Made by a program: the position numbers and the translations under genes
Assembly (NCBI GenBank): GCA_025917655.1
Contig: CP084609.1
Span: forward strand, 1,860,001-1,924,000
Source of the DNA: Chlorella sorokiniana
Taxonomy: Eukaryota > Chlorophyta > Trebouxiophyceae > Chlorellales > Chlorellaceae
Length of the DNA stretch: 64,000 bases
Reading direction: 5' to 3'
Notes under the pieces: model-generated
The model's input: only the letters and a program-made list of their open reading frames with translations
What the model was told of the DNA's origin: nothing
Database searches by the model: none
Shown: in pieces, positions 21,276 to 32,291 of the stretch
Layout of the letters: every line of letters starts with the position of its first letter
How positions within the stretch are numbered: position 1 is the first letter of the stretch

Positions 21276-24200
21276 ATGCGTCGCCAGGCTGTTACCACCC
21301 TGCTTCAGGCCCTCGGCCGTGTCGGCAGCGAGGCCACCGCCAAACACTCCAACAGCACCGCCGCTTTGGGGCTGTTTGCGACCCGCGGTTATGCCGATCT
21401 TTCGTCCCTGAAGAAGACTGTGCTGTATGATTACCATGTTGCCAACGGAGGTGCGTGATGGCGGGCGCTGCAGCGGGCGGCGGCGGCGCCACGCTTGGTG
21501 CTCCTGTGCAGCCCTCCTTGCAAGTCTCGGTGCACCGTTGAGCACGCCGTGAACGTGTTAAACTGCTGCAAAGTGTGTGCTGCTCTTTCGGTTGTTTGCG
21601 CAGGCAAGATGGTGGGGTTTGCTGGGTGGGCGATGCCCATCCAGTACAAGGACTCGATCATCGATTCCACCCTGCACTGCCGCTCGCACGCCTCCATCTT
21701 CGACGTCTCCCACATGTGCGGCCTCACCCTCAAGGTGAGGGCAGGCGGGGCTGTGCCGCGCCGCACTGCACCAGACTGTGCCGCTGCGATCTGTGCCAGC
21801 TGGGCATCCTGCTGCAGCATGCACGCGGCGTGCATGCTATGCTGCCATACATGCTGATGCCGGGTGTTATAGAGTTGACTGACGTGCAGCAGTGCTGGGT
21901 GGAGAACATATCCTTGCGCTGCTGTGCCCGCCTGGCCACGTGGCTTCGCCCCCGCGGGCTTGCGCACCGGCAGGCTGCAGCGCTGCACAGCTGGCGACCC
22001 CTGTGCGCGTGCTAACTACCCCCTGCACCCCCTCCCCTGGCTCAGGGCAAGGACGCGGTTCCCTTCCTGGAGGGCCTGGTGGTGGGAGACATCGCGGGGC
22101 TGGCCGACGGCACCGGCACGCTGTCGGTCTTCACCAACGACAAGGGCGGCATCATCGACGACACGGGTGCGCCCATGATGGCTTGAAGGACGCGCCTCCC
22201 AGGCGCCTCCTTGGGGTGGCCCCGCTCCCGGGCCTTTCGCCCCTCTGTTTGGGGTCTGCCCTCCTTTGGCAGAACCCAGGCATGCTGTCTTCTGCTAGAC
22301 AGTGGGGACTGCCCCCGGCGGGCCGCCCGGCCGCCCATTTGCCAGCCCAGTTGCCAGCTGAGCCCGCTGCGTGCGTCGCAACCCCCTCCTGCCGCCCTCC
22401 CCGGCCTTCAGTGGTGACTAAGGTGACCGGCGATGAGCTGTACATCGTGGTGAACGCTGGGTGCCGGGAGAAGGACCTGGCACACATCGGGCAGCACCTG
22501 GAGGCCTTCAAGGCACGCGCTTCCCTGCTTTTGCAAGCAGGCCTGTGGGCGTGGCGCGGAGTGCCTCGCGGGGCTTGGCGCGGGGTTGGGAGTTTTGTGC
22601 TGGATGCTCTTGGCAGGGTGCACCCATGTGTGGGGTGGTGTCCTGCAGCCCCCCGGCGCCAGCTCGCCTCGCCCGGGCGCCTCCTGCGTCGACTGCTGGC
22701 GCCCCCCCCCCCGCCATCTCGTGCGCAGGCCAAGGGCGGCAGCGTGGACCTCATCCTACACGACGACCGCTCGCTGCTGGCGCTGCAGGGCCCCGAGGCG
22801 GCGGCGGTGCTGCAGGTGGGAGCTCCAGCCTGCGGGGAGGCGCCTTGGCTGTGGTTGCTCGATGACCGACAGCGGCGTGGCCCTTGCACGCTGCGCTGTG
22901 CATGCTTGTGCATCGTTGGTGAACGCAGGGGGCCACCAGCTTCCTCCCCCGCCCATGCCCGGCCCCAACCCCTGTCCACCCCCACCTCTCCCCACCTCGG
23001 GCAGCTCCCAGCCACTCGGGCGCCCTTGTGTTCGCGCCGCAACAGTGCCACACGTGTGCCTGTTCCCGCTGCCGCCGCAGAAGCACGTGGCCGAGGACCT
23101 GGACAAGGTCTACTTCTCCAACTTCCGCAAGCTGGACATCAAGGGGTGCCCTGCTTCCTCACACGCACCGGGTGAACACCGGGCTTGGTTTGGGGGAATC
23201 CAGCAGCTGGCCGGTTCTCGAAGCAGTCTGCAATAAATCACAGAATCTCCCCCCGCCCCCCTTCCCCCCTTTCATCAGCACGACACATGCCCAACCACAC
23301 CAAAAAACCCACCTAACTGACCCCGCGCCGCCCCCCCCGCTGTGCCCCAGTTACACCGGCGAGGACGGCTTCGAGCTGTCCATCCCCAACGACAAGGCGC
23401 TGGAGGTGTGCGAGGCGCTGATGGGCGACGGCCGCGTGCGCCTGTGCGGCCTGGGCCCCCGCGACTCGCTGCGCCTCGAGGCCGGCCTCTGCCTCTACGG
23501 TGATCATCCTCGCAGGATGAGTCAGCCTTCCTTTCTTCAGTAGTTGGTGGTTTCATGGGGCTTGCATGCTATGATAGGGTTGCCCCGAACATTCACGGCA
23601 GCTCCAGCCCCCAGCTGCTCGCGCTGCCCTCTGCTCTGCGTCTTCCCCAACCTTCCAACGCTCTTCACACCCAATCTTGCCCCACCCATTCAGGCAACGA
23701 CCTGAACGAGGGCATCACACCCATCGAGGCGGGGCTGACATGGACGGTGGGCAAGCGGCGGCGCGAGGCCTTTGACTTCTTGGGGGCCAGGTGGGTGTGG
23801 GTGTGGGAGGTGCCTGCACGTAGGGGGGGACAGAGGGGGCTGGTGGGCTGAGAGAGGGGGTCCTGTCCCATGCCAGCAGCGGCGGGGGCGGTGGGTCAAC
23901 AGCCAAGCATGAATTCATGGCAACGCGCGGTGCTGTGCCTGACTGCCGTGTGAGTTGGATGCTGTGGGTGGGCCTGCTTCGCCCCAAACCCCCACTCCCC
24001 CACCCCTCTCCCTCCAACGCAACACTGCCGCAGGTCATCAAGCAGCAGCTGGCCGACGGCGTGTCCACCCGCCGCGTCGGCTTCGTTAGCAGCGGCGCCC
24101 CGCGCGGCAGCACTCCGAGGTGGGCTGAGCAACGGGCCTGCTGGCTGAGCCCTGAGCGGTCGGCTGCCCGCTGTTTTTCAACTACCCGAGGTCATCGCGT

Positions 24201-24708
24201 GCCCAGCCTGCAGTGCCTCACTCACCCACCCAACCCACCTATCCACCCACCCACCCGCACACCAGGTGCTGACCTCGGACGGCGAGAAGGTGGGGAGATC
24301 ACGAGCGGCGCCTTCAGCCCCTGCCTGAAGAAGAACATCGCCATGGGGTGAGCCCGGCGCCCGCGCCGCCACCGAGCAGCAGGCTGTGTCGGTCGGAGCT
24401 GCTGCGCGGGCTGTCCCTCCGCCGACGGGCTCTGCGGCGCGGGCGGCGCAGGGCCCAGTTCCACCCGCCCCCTCCTCCCCCATCACTGCCCGGTTCCCGC
24501 CCACCTTCTTCCGCTCTGTGCCGTTTCTGCTCTGTGCCGAGCCACCTCTTGCCTTCCCCTCCCTCCCCTGCCTGCCCGCAGGTACGTGGACAAGGCATAC
24601 GCCAAGGCGGGCACGGAGCTGAAGCTCAGCGTGCGCGGCAGGCTGAATGACGCCACCGTCACCAAGATGCCCTTCGTGCCCACCCACTACCACAAACCCT
24701 CCCAGTGA
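21276..24708 (+). CDS. GCST: Aminomethyltransferase, T-protein of the mitochondrial glycine cleavage system
   Basis: The T-protein releases ammonia from the aminomethyl group on H-protein and makes 5,10-methylene-tetrahydrofolate, a key photorespiratory step. Inferred exons are 21276-21450, 21604-21734, 22046-22166, 22412-22512, 22729-22815, 23081-23171, 23351-23499, 23694-23790, 24034-24119, 24266-24347 and 24582-24708. The first about 45 residues are Arg/Ser/Ala-rich, as in a mitochondrial presequence. Motifs are [95 protein letters not shown] and [19 protein letters not shown]. One intron uses a GC donor (22513). Breaks of -1 at 23143-23146, 23787, 24098-24101 and 24292-24295 fall at G/C runs. 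The length of about 400 residues is normal. Confidence 0.95.
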
Positions 24709-25092
24709 GGCTGGGGCCCGCCCAGCGCCTGGCGCCCACGCCGACACCACCGCAGCCGGCAGGGCCAACATCCGCGGCATGTCTGCTGGCGAAGCCGGGG
24801 TTTTGGTGGCGGCGACCGTGGTGCTACGGCGTGCCAACGCGGCCGTTGTTCTTCCCAACGGACCTGCTGCCATGGCAAGGCAGTCACGCATGCTCACATC
24901 AAACTCCCAAGGAATGTAACGAGCGAACGGCCACCCACTATTGTTGTACTGCTTCCATGCTCTGAGAGCTGCCTGGCTTGCTACGCTCTTCCACTCTTCC
25001 ACTGCTTCCAGCCCTCTCCTCCCATGCAATCAGGGCCTTCGAAGTTGCAGACAGACATGCAAAGATTGACAGCAAGTGTCGGCGTGGCAGCA
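24709..25092. other. Convergent intergenic region between T-protein and MYND genes
   Basis: This 384-bp gap contains TGTAA at 24915-24919, 207 bp after the T-protein stop. Nothing coding was seen. Confidence 0.5.
24915..24919 (+). terminator. Candidate T-protein poly(A) signal TGTAA
   Basis: This is the green-algal poly(A) motif at a plausible distance after the stop. It is placed by motif and position only. Confidence 0.5.
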
Positions 25093-28000
25093 TCAGCGGC
25101 TGGCGGGCGTGGTTGCCGCCGTGTCCCTGGCCGCCGCCAGCGCCTTGCACACGCGCCTGTGGCCCAGCTTCCAGTCGGCGTGGGAGCAGGCGGTACCGCA
25201 GTACCAGGCCACGCGGCAGCCGCCGCACAGCCGGCACCCCTTGCCCTGCCCCGCCGCTGGACCGCCGGCCAGGGTAAGGTTGGGGCAGCGCAGGTTTGCG
25301 CAGGCGCGGTTGGCGGCGGCCTGCGCCACCTCCAGCCTCACAGCTTTCAGCTGCTCAGGCTGCTGCCAGAACTCTTGCAGCGCTGTGGCCAGGCCCACGC
25401 TGTGGACGCCCATGCGCTCAAGCTGCTCCGCCGTGGCTGCTCCTTTCGCCGCTGCAACCACGGTGCACGACTGCTCCAGCTCGGCCAACGCCGCCCTCAG
25501 CGGTCCACATCTCTCTGGAGGGCTGCAGCGCACGGCATCCTCGGCAGCCTGGATCAGCCCATCCACCTCCAGTCCCTCATCATACGCCACCGCCCCCTGC
25601 CAGCCAGCAGGCGCGCCGCCGGCTGTGCCTGGGTCCCGCTGCCGCCGGCTGCACGCGCCCCACCCACAAAGCACTCGGCTTGGGAGGTCAGCAGGAAGAC
25701 CTGGGCGCGTGGCGAGCGTGAGGCAGCCCTCACCAGCTGCGGAAGCAGCTGCTGGCATGCTGGCCCTGGCTGTGGGCCGTCTGCCTGCAAGAGGGGGCAG
25801 GGGTGCAGGCTCCTCATGATATTTTCTGATCAAAGGGTGGCCGCACAGCTTGCTCAGCGGAATCAGCCCCCTCCACGTCTGTGTGCAAGCCCCACCTCTG
25901 CTGCCCTCTCCATCAGCAGCGCAATGAAGGGCGGCACTGCCTCAGGCTCCTGGAACATGCCGGCCGGCAGCCCCGGCAGCACCACGGGCAGCTGCGCCGC
26001 CAGCCGGGGGCCCAGCTCAGCGCCCCATAGCTGGTCGGCATCGGCCGCCGTTGCCAGCGCCCACAGCGCATTGACATGGCCCGCATGCAGGGCCTGCAGG
26101 CGCCTGCAGAACAGAGGACAGTGAGGCACGCTTTGTTGACAGGATATTGACAGGAGAGGGTTGAGCCTGAGAGGTGCCGCCACTGCCCAGCCCCCCACCC
26201 CCTGCCCCCCCTCGCCCCGTGGCCCCCGCCCCCCTTCCCGCCCCGTGCCCCCCACACACACACACACACACACAACCACCACACACACACATCACACCTG
26301 GCACGTGTCGGGCTGGGCGGCTGGAGCTCCAGAGCCAGCAGCGCAGCCTCATACGTGTGCATGACGGTGCCCCCAGGAGTGTCAGGGCATCGCCGCCACA
26401 GGTGCTGCAGAACAGCAGCGCAAAGCAGGCGCTGTGCAGGCCCCACAGCAGGTCTGCCACCTCGCTGACGTCTGCCCCGCTGGTGCTGCTGCTGCCAGCA
26501 GGCTGCTCAGCAGGCTGAACGGCTGCCGCCTGTCGCTCCTTCAGCCAGTTGTGGGCTCCCGTGACTGCCGCACTCCAGGTTTTCAGTGCCTCTGAAATGA
26601 AGGCACGTGGCTCCCAAGAATTCGTGATGTCCTTCATCCATGCTACATTGCCGGCTGAGCCTGCTTCTCCCATTGACAGCTGCAGCTGAGCGCCAGCCAG
26701 TAGTTGCGCTGATCGTGCCACCCGCAGGCAGACATGTGGGCTGCAGAAGCCAAAGCGGTCGCCGAGCGCAAATGACAGCAACAGGCCAAGCGGCACCATG
26801 CTGGCGTGCACAAGCTCCTGTTTGGTCTCTTCCGGCAGCGAAGCATCTGCCACCAGCCGCCTGTATGCCTCTGCCTCCTCCGGAATGGCTGCAGCCACAG
26901 CCTCCTGGCTTCGCCGCCAGTCTGCTTGCCTGCTGGCGTACTCAGCGCTGGTGCATTTGCCGTGAAGCAGCTCGCTCAGATGTCCCAGCAGCTGCAGCCG
27001 GGAGACGTGTGCCCTCCAGTGCGCGGCGGGCTCCACGCCAGGGTGAGGCCTCGCAGGGACTGCCCAGCCCACCGCCTCAAGCAGCATGGCCAGTGCGTCT
27101 GTCCCTGGGGGCCGCTGCTCGTGCTGCTGTTGCATCTGTCAGCGCTGTCCCCAACGTAAATCTTGTCAAATAGACTGCCCCGCAACGCAGACGTTGCCAG
27201 AATGAACTGCATCAGCAGCGACTTAGCCACCTTCGAAGGCTGGCCACTGCCCAAGCTGCCCTCCAAGGCAGCAGCAAGACCTTGGCAGTGGCTAAGCAGC
27301 ACCGCCATCAGCCGTTGCAGCAGCCCCTTCTGCTGCTGCAGGGTCTGTTGCACCTGCTTAAACACTGGTTCTCCTCTTGGATCTGAATAATGTCCCAACG
27401 CAACCACAATGCTCGCCAAGGCACCTGCGATAGTTGGGTCAAGACAACACTCGGATCAGATTTTGAACACTGTCGATCGCTACCCAGGCAACCAACTCCC
27501 CCCACCCCCATGGAGGAGTGACCACCCTCCAACCCCCCACCCCACCCAACCGTCACCTCCCCGTTCTAGCTTACTGAGTGTGCTTCGCAAGGGCGAGACT
27601 CCAGCTGGCACGGCCGCTGCCGATGCCTCAGCCCTGCCCTCGATGACCGCGACGACGGCGTCAAGAAGGTCCGCCCAGCCTGGGGCAGAGTCCAACACAT
27701 CCCCGGCAGTGCCAACAGACTCTCGCGCCCAGCTGCTGCCAACATAATCAGCAGCTAGGCTCAGGGATTGGAGCAGGTGATTGGCAACGGACCCAGCATC
27801 CATGGTCTCGTAGGGGCGGCTCCAGTCGCCGCGCATGCAGCGCTGCAGCAGCGGCCCGGCGTGCGGCAGTAGGCGAGCATGCGCGGAGAAAAGAAAGCGC
27901 AGCGTCCGCGGGCAAGCGTCCGGGTGTGCTGACGCCAAGCTGCACGCCATCGCTGTCGGTGCGCAACATAGCAGTGCTCGCCACGCCATCGCCAGCTGCA

Positions 28001-28438
28001 TGCATGCCGCATCGCTGGCCGTTGCCACATTTGTCACTCTGGCCGCCAGCACACCAACTTTGACAAACAGCTGATTCAGTGGCCTGCAAACATGGTAGGG
28101 GTTGTGGGTGCTGCCAGTCAAGCACCCCACAAGCCTTCCAGCCACATTGGCGCATGCGTGCCCACCCACCTTCTCAGAGTGTTGACATCCAGTTGAACAG
28201 CGGAAGCAGCTAGGCCTTGCGCAAAAACCAAGTTGGAACAGGTTATAAGATCCGCAACCTGCTTGCCCAGCCGCCAAACATTGCCGATTGCCTCCAGTGG
28301 GCGGTCGCTGAAGTCAGCGGCCAGGCGATCCAGCCCTCTGGCCAAGGCCGCCTGCTGCTCCAGCGACATGACTCCTGCACAGGCTGACAGAGGGTTAGGG
28401 TGCACATTGACAGCTCTCAGGGCACCACGCTCACGCAA
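25093..28438 (-). CDS. Large helical protein with C-terminal MYND zinc finger
   Basis: Exons in transcript order are about 28171-28438, 27557-28083, 26298-27424, 25896-26103 and 25093-25794, giving roughly 900 residues. The start is uncertain: the first exon frame opens near 28438, but ATG 28369 (MSLEQQAALARGLDRLA) is a good alternative. Most of the protein is Ala/Leu-rich and predicted helical, without a family I recognise. The C-terminus holds a MYND finger: CANLRCPN, then CRLCGGCRVAWYCGTAC and SHADWKLGHRRVC, which supply the expected Cys/His ligands. MYND domains bind proline-rich peptides, so a protein-interaction role is the safest inference. No SET domain is visible. Three -1 breaks, at about 27135-27140, 26370-26374 and 25593-25597, must be accepted to join the frames; the last two fall at C/G runs. 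The MYND call is firm and the cellular role is unknown. Confidence 0.75.
26250..26295. repeat. (CA)n microsatellite just inside a MYND-gene intron
   Basis: CACACA repeats lie directly next to the exon edge at 26298. On the coding strand they are GT repeats immediately after the 5' splice site, so several alternative GT donors lie in a row. Confidence 0.8.
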
Positions 28439-29117
28439 GATATCGGCTGCCGACCTTGGGCTGCGTTACGAGGTTCTTGCCAGCGTACAAGGTTGTTGCC
28501 TGGCGCTACAACCAGGAGGGACCCAGCCCTGGAGTCAGGCGGGTCAGCTGAGCTCTGCCTGGTCGACGGCAGGTCGTGGTGCGGATGCAGTTTGTGCTTC
28601 TACGTTCACACAGGCAGTCCCCAGCACACAGATCGCCCGAAGGCGCAGCTTGGATGGGGAGAGGGGCCGCCGTTGCCATGTCAGCGCTGGCGCCAGCAAT
28701 GCCCCGGCTCCCAGCACCGCTTACAGAGCAGTGGCCGTGGCTTCAACACATTAAACTCAACGGTGAATGATACCAGCTCGATTGAGAGGAGGTGGGGCTC
28801 ACGGTTTGCGAGTGCTGGGAAGTGGCTGGCCTGGCATGCGGTGTCTGGTGGGCAGTTCTGCCCCGCAGCTCAGGCAGCAGGCCTGCAGCAACATGCACAC
28901 TCACAGTAGTAGGGAATGGCAGGAGGGAAGCGAAGGAGGCATGCAAGTGATGTGCCAGCACAGACTGAGAGAAGAACGAGAGGATACAAGTGCTGACGAG
29001 GTACTTCAGAAGGTGCTGCTTTCCAAGCTTAAATAGCGCCGAGCGCCAGCTCATCAGCAACTTCTGCGCAAGCGGAGGCCTACTGCGCAGGCCTCGTATG
29101 TAATGGATGGCTTCTCA
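28439..29117. other. Region between MYND and SBP-like genes, possible extra 5' exon
   Basis: Both neighbours are on the minus strand. A minus-strand ATG at 28679 opens 57 codons to a stop at 28506 and could contribute a first MYND-gene exon through splicing, but no clear donor was chosen. The rest probably holds the SBP-like 3' UTR and the MYND promoter. Confidence 0.35.
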
Positions 29118-29759
29118 TCACCGCCAGTTGCTATTCTGGCCCTGCAACTGCTGCTGCTGCTGCTGCTGCTGCCGCTGCAGTTCAGTTGCAAGCGCGAGCA
29201 CCAGTGCGCTGGCCCCAGCTGTCGCTCCTTGCGGCGCTTGCTCGCCGGCTGCTTCTGCCGTGGCGAGCCCCAGGCCTGCTGGCGCTTGCGAATGGTGAGA
29301 AAGAGGGTCCAATCCTGTAGTGGAGCTCTGCTGATGCTGCCACCGCTGCTGCAGCAGAGCGGGCACCTGCACCCGCACCTGCCCATCTGCTGGCTGCTCA
29401 AGTCCCAAACTCTGCTCCCCCTTCACGGAAGGCTGGCGCTGCTGCTGGCTCCTCTCCTGCTGCTCCTGCGCCAAAGGCGGCTCTGCCAACCATGCCCCCT
29501 CCTGAGCCTGCAGAAGCTGCAGGAGGTTGGCCACCTGCACCGACTGCGGGGGCTGCGGCGGGGGCGGCACGTTCTGCCGGTCCCGCTGCGACTGCTCTGC
29601 CTGCATGCCCAGCAGCAGGCCCAGCACGCCGGATGCCTCTGCCTGGCAGAGCTTCTGCTGCGCCTGCAGAACAATCGCCCGATCAGCTGCTGCAGCTGCT
29701 GCAGCTCAGCCAGCACCCGGCGCAGCGACGCGGGGCTGTCAGGCAGCTGCAGCTCCAGC

Positions 29760-29796
<37 letters not shown>

Positions 29797-30842
29797 GCCC
29801 CCAGGTGGTGCACCCCCACCGCCGCCAAGAGCCTGCATGAGGGCCCCCAGGTGGTCGGCCGGCGCTGCCAGCTGAGCGCTGCCCCCGCAGCCTCCCCTTC
29901 GCAGCTACGCTGAGGCAAGGCAGTGCTGGCCATCAGCTGGCTAGCCAAGCTGCCCAGCCGCCCGTCCGCCTGCGCTGCATGCCCCTGGCTGGCCTGAGCG
30001 GCTGGGGTTGAGGGGCAGGAAGCGGGCCTGCAGCGGAAGGAGAAAGGGGGGAGAGGGCCCGAAGGGTCAGTAGGCAGCGGGAACGATTGCGTCAGACAGG
30101 GTGCAAGCAAGATGTGATGCACAAATGACGGCAGCAGTGGCCAGCTATTGTCAGCCATCACCTGCGAAACCCAGGACTTGTTGCAGAAGGAGGGCAGCGC
30201 CAGAGGTGGCGGCGCCGCTCTGGGCTGGGACGGCGGCAGGCCGGGAGGGGTTGCGGGCGGCCTGCGCCAGGCCCTGCGCACCTGCCGGGAGGGCTCCGGC
30301 ACCCAGCCCTGCCGGCCCGGCTGCCCCCGCAGCCGCCCCAGTTGTGCTTCGTCTGGCGGCGGGGCTGGCTGCCCCATCAGGTCCTGCACCGGCTTTGTGC
30401 AGCCTTGCCGCCACTCCGGCTGCAACAAGAGGGCCGTGGCTCCAGCGGCTGCTGCCGCCTGCACGCTGCGACCACAGACTGCTGCTGGCGGGGGCAGGGC
30501 TGGAGGCGGCGGCCCTGGCGGCGGTGTCCCGGGGGCTGCTTGCCTCCTCGCTGCCAAGGCTGCTCTCCCCCCCTCCCCCCGCCGCCGCCGCCGCTGCTGC
30601 TGCTGCCGCTGGTGTCGGGCGGGGGCGGGTCAGCCGCCTGTGCCGCTTTGCCAGGCTGGCGCGGCACGAGCGTCGGCGGCCTTCAAAGCTGGCCAGTGGC
30701 TCCAGCTTGGTGCACTGCTGGCAGAAGCGCAGCCACCTGCCCGCTCCGTCTGGCACGCTCTCAGCCCTCGCATGGCTCTCTGCGTTGATTGGGAAGCGGG
30801 GCACGTGTGCATTAGGGGGCCAGTCAACGTGGAGGATGCCCT
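29118..30842 (-). CDS. SBP-like (squamosa-promoter-binding-type) Gln-rich protein, 5' end unresolved
   Basis: The domain segment at about 30790-30640 reads RWLRFCQQCTKLEPLASFEG followed by RRRSCRASLAKRHRRL. This matches the second half of the plant SBP domain (FCQQC-x3-H-x11-C) and its basic nuclear-localisation tail. The zinc-binding His after FCQQC is replaced by Glu, and upstream the expected Cys is missing (RFPINAESHARAE). Downstream lie disordered Ala/Pro/Ser segments, a poly-Gln tract (29762-29790), a Leu/Gln-rich helix (RRVLAELQQLQQLIG) and a Gln-rich C-terminus ending in QLQGQNSNWR. One intron, about 30028-30161, is supported. Frame breaks near 29805 and 29668 are needed. Exons above 30842 were not identified. 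It may be a transcription factor or a degenerate relative without DNA binding. Confidence 0.6.
29147..29180. repeat. (CTG)n trinucleotide repeat coding Gln near the SBP-like C-terminus
   Basis: Seven consecutive CTG and nearby variants encode a Gln run on the minus strand. Confidence 0.85.
29762..29791. repeat. (CTG)9-10 trinucleotide repeat coding poly-Gln in the SBP-like gene
   Basis: The tract reads as Gln, Ser or Ala depending on frame. The Gln frame continues into KLELQLPDSPASLRRVL and is preferred. Confidence 0.85.
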
Positions 30843-32291
30843 CTGTGGCAGCAGGTCTGGTGCACGGCAGAGGGTGTCCATGCTGCAGGGGAAACCCAGC
30901 TCTTCAGCCCCATCGTCTGTCTCTGCAGGTCAGCGCTGTGTACACATGTGGCAGCGCAATCATGCAGGCGGCAGCAGGGAAAAGGCAGCATCCTGGGCGC
31001 GGAGGAGGGTGCAGCAGCGACAGCGTGCGTTGCTCTATGCGGCACGCAAGGCCCTCCTCGGCACGGGCTGCTGCATGCGGCTGCTGCTGCCGCAGAGGCT
31101 GCCAGGCAGCCGTCTTGGCAGCGTTAACGTTGTGTGAAGCAGCATGGTGGGCATGCTAGCGCGGCTGCGTCCTCACCACAGATCCTTTGCCTTTGGAAAA
31201 AACTACGGAGGCTGCTCAGGTCTGCTCCGCAACCCGTCACCTGCGAGCATGCGGAATGGAAAGCGCGGCAGTGATGAACGCGGGCGAGCAAACGCTAGTG
31301 TCCCGCCGGCGGCGCACACCGCCATCACTGCAGCCAGCGCCGGCGACGCAGCGCTTTCCTGTTATGCAACTCTTGTTGATTTGGGCCTCACCTGGCAGAT
31401 ACCAGGGGAACTAGCAGTCTGCTTGCGCATTCTGGGAAGGGCCCGGACAAATAGGAACGGGGAGGCAGCAGGGCATCCCTCACCGCCCAAGATCAGGCAG
31501 TAAACTGATCACAAAGATTCCTCTGTTGGGGCTCGAGCGATCAAGGAAAAGGTGCACGTCCCTGGCCGAAGTGCAGAGAGGCCTGCACTGGCGAGGGAAG
31601 CCCCGCGGCACAGCTCGGCGCCTCCTTGGGTGTAAGATTTGCCCTGTTTGGTTACCTTCAGCGGAACAACCCACGCGCTCAGAATACTCGTTGCCCGCCT
31701 GGCACAAACCAGGGCAGCACGGTTCCATGGTCGGAGCCATTGTTTCACAGCAGTTTTGGAATCTGATGTATGCCAGAAGTATTTTCATACCGCTTCCAGG
31801 CAGGCGCCTCACCGGGCAGGGCTATCTTGCCAAGTATTGGTCATTTAGCAGCCTATTGCCTCTGTACAGACTGCATAAAATGGTGTGCCATTCATTGGAT
31901 GAAAGGACGGAGCCCACATTGCACCCGCCCCAACCTGCCCCAACTCTTGCAAGAGGAGGGATCCAGCCGTCCCCCGGCCGTGGCGAGCCAGGCAAGATAC
32001 ATGGCCTGATGAACTTGGGGGAAAGCAGAAATACGGTCAGCTTCAACAGCTGCACAGTTTCGCAGCTCGCGGTTTGCAAGAGCCAGGCCTTCTGCAGCTA
32101 GGCAGCTGCACTGCAGCACATGCGGCAGCGGAGTCGGCGTACTGCCCATGCATGTCGGCATATGCCTCACGGAGCACAGGAGGGCTGGCACGGCCGTCCA
32201 CCGCCGACAGTACAACCAAAACGCATGTGGAAAGATCAACACAATGAAACGCTGGTCGCAAGGGGCCACGCAAGGCGTCCCCTGTGAGCGC
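30843..32291. other. Intergenic and possible unresolved 5' exons of the SBP-like gene
   Basis: About 1.4 kb without a confident gene. The part below about 31140 is GC-rich and may hold upstream exons of the SBP-like gene, since its N-terminal zinc ligands were not found. The part 31140-32291 is less GC-rich and shows no family motif on either strand. It should include the 3' UTR of the membrane-anchor gene. Confidence 0.4.

Noticed and set aside
26017-27135. Possible separate gene starting at ATG 27135 (minus)
   Set aside because: The upstream frame reaches this point and one missing base joins it. No intergenic signal was seen.
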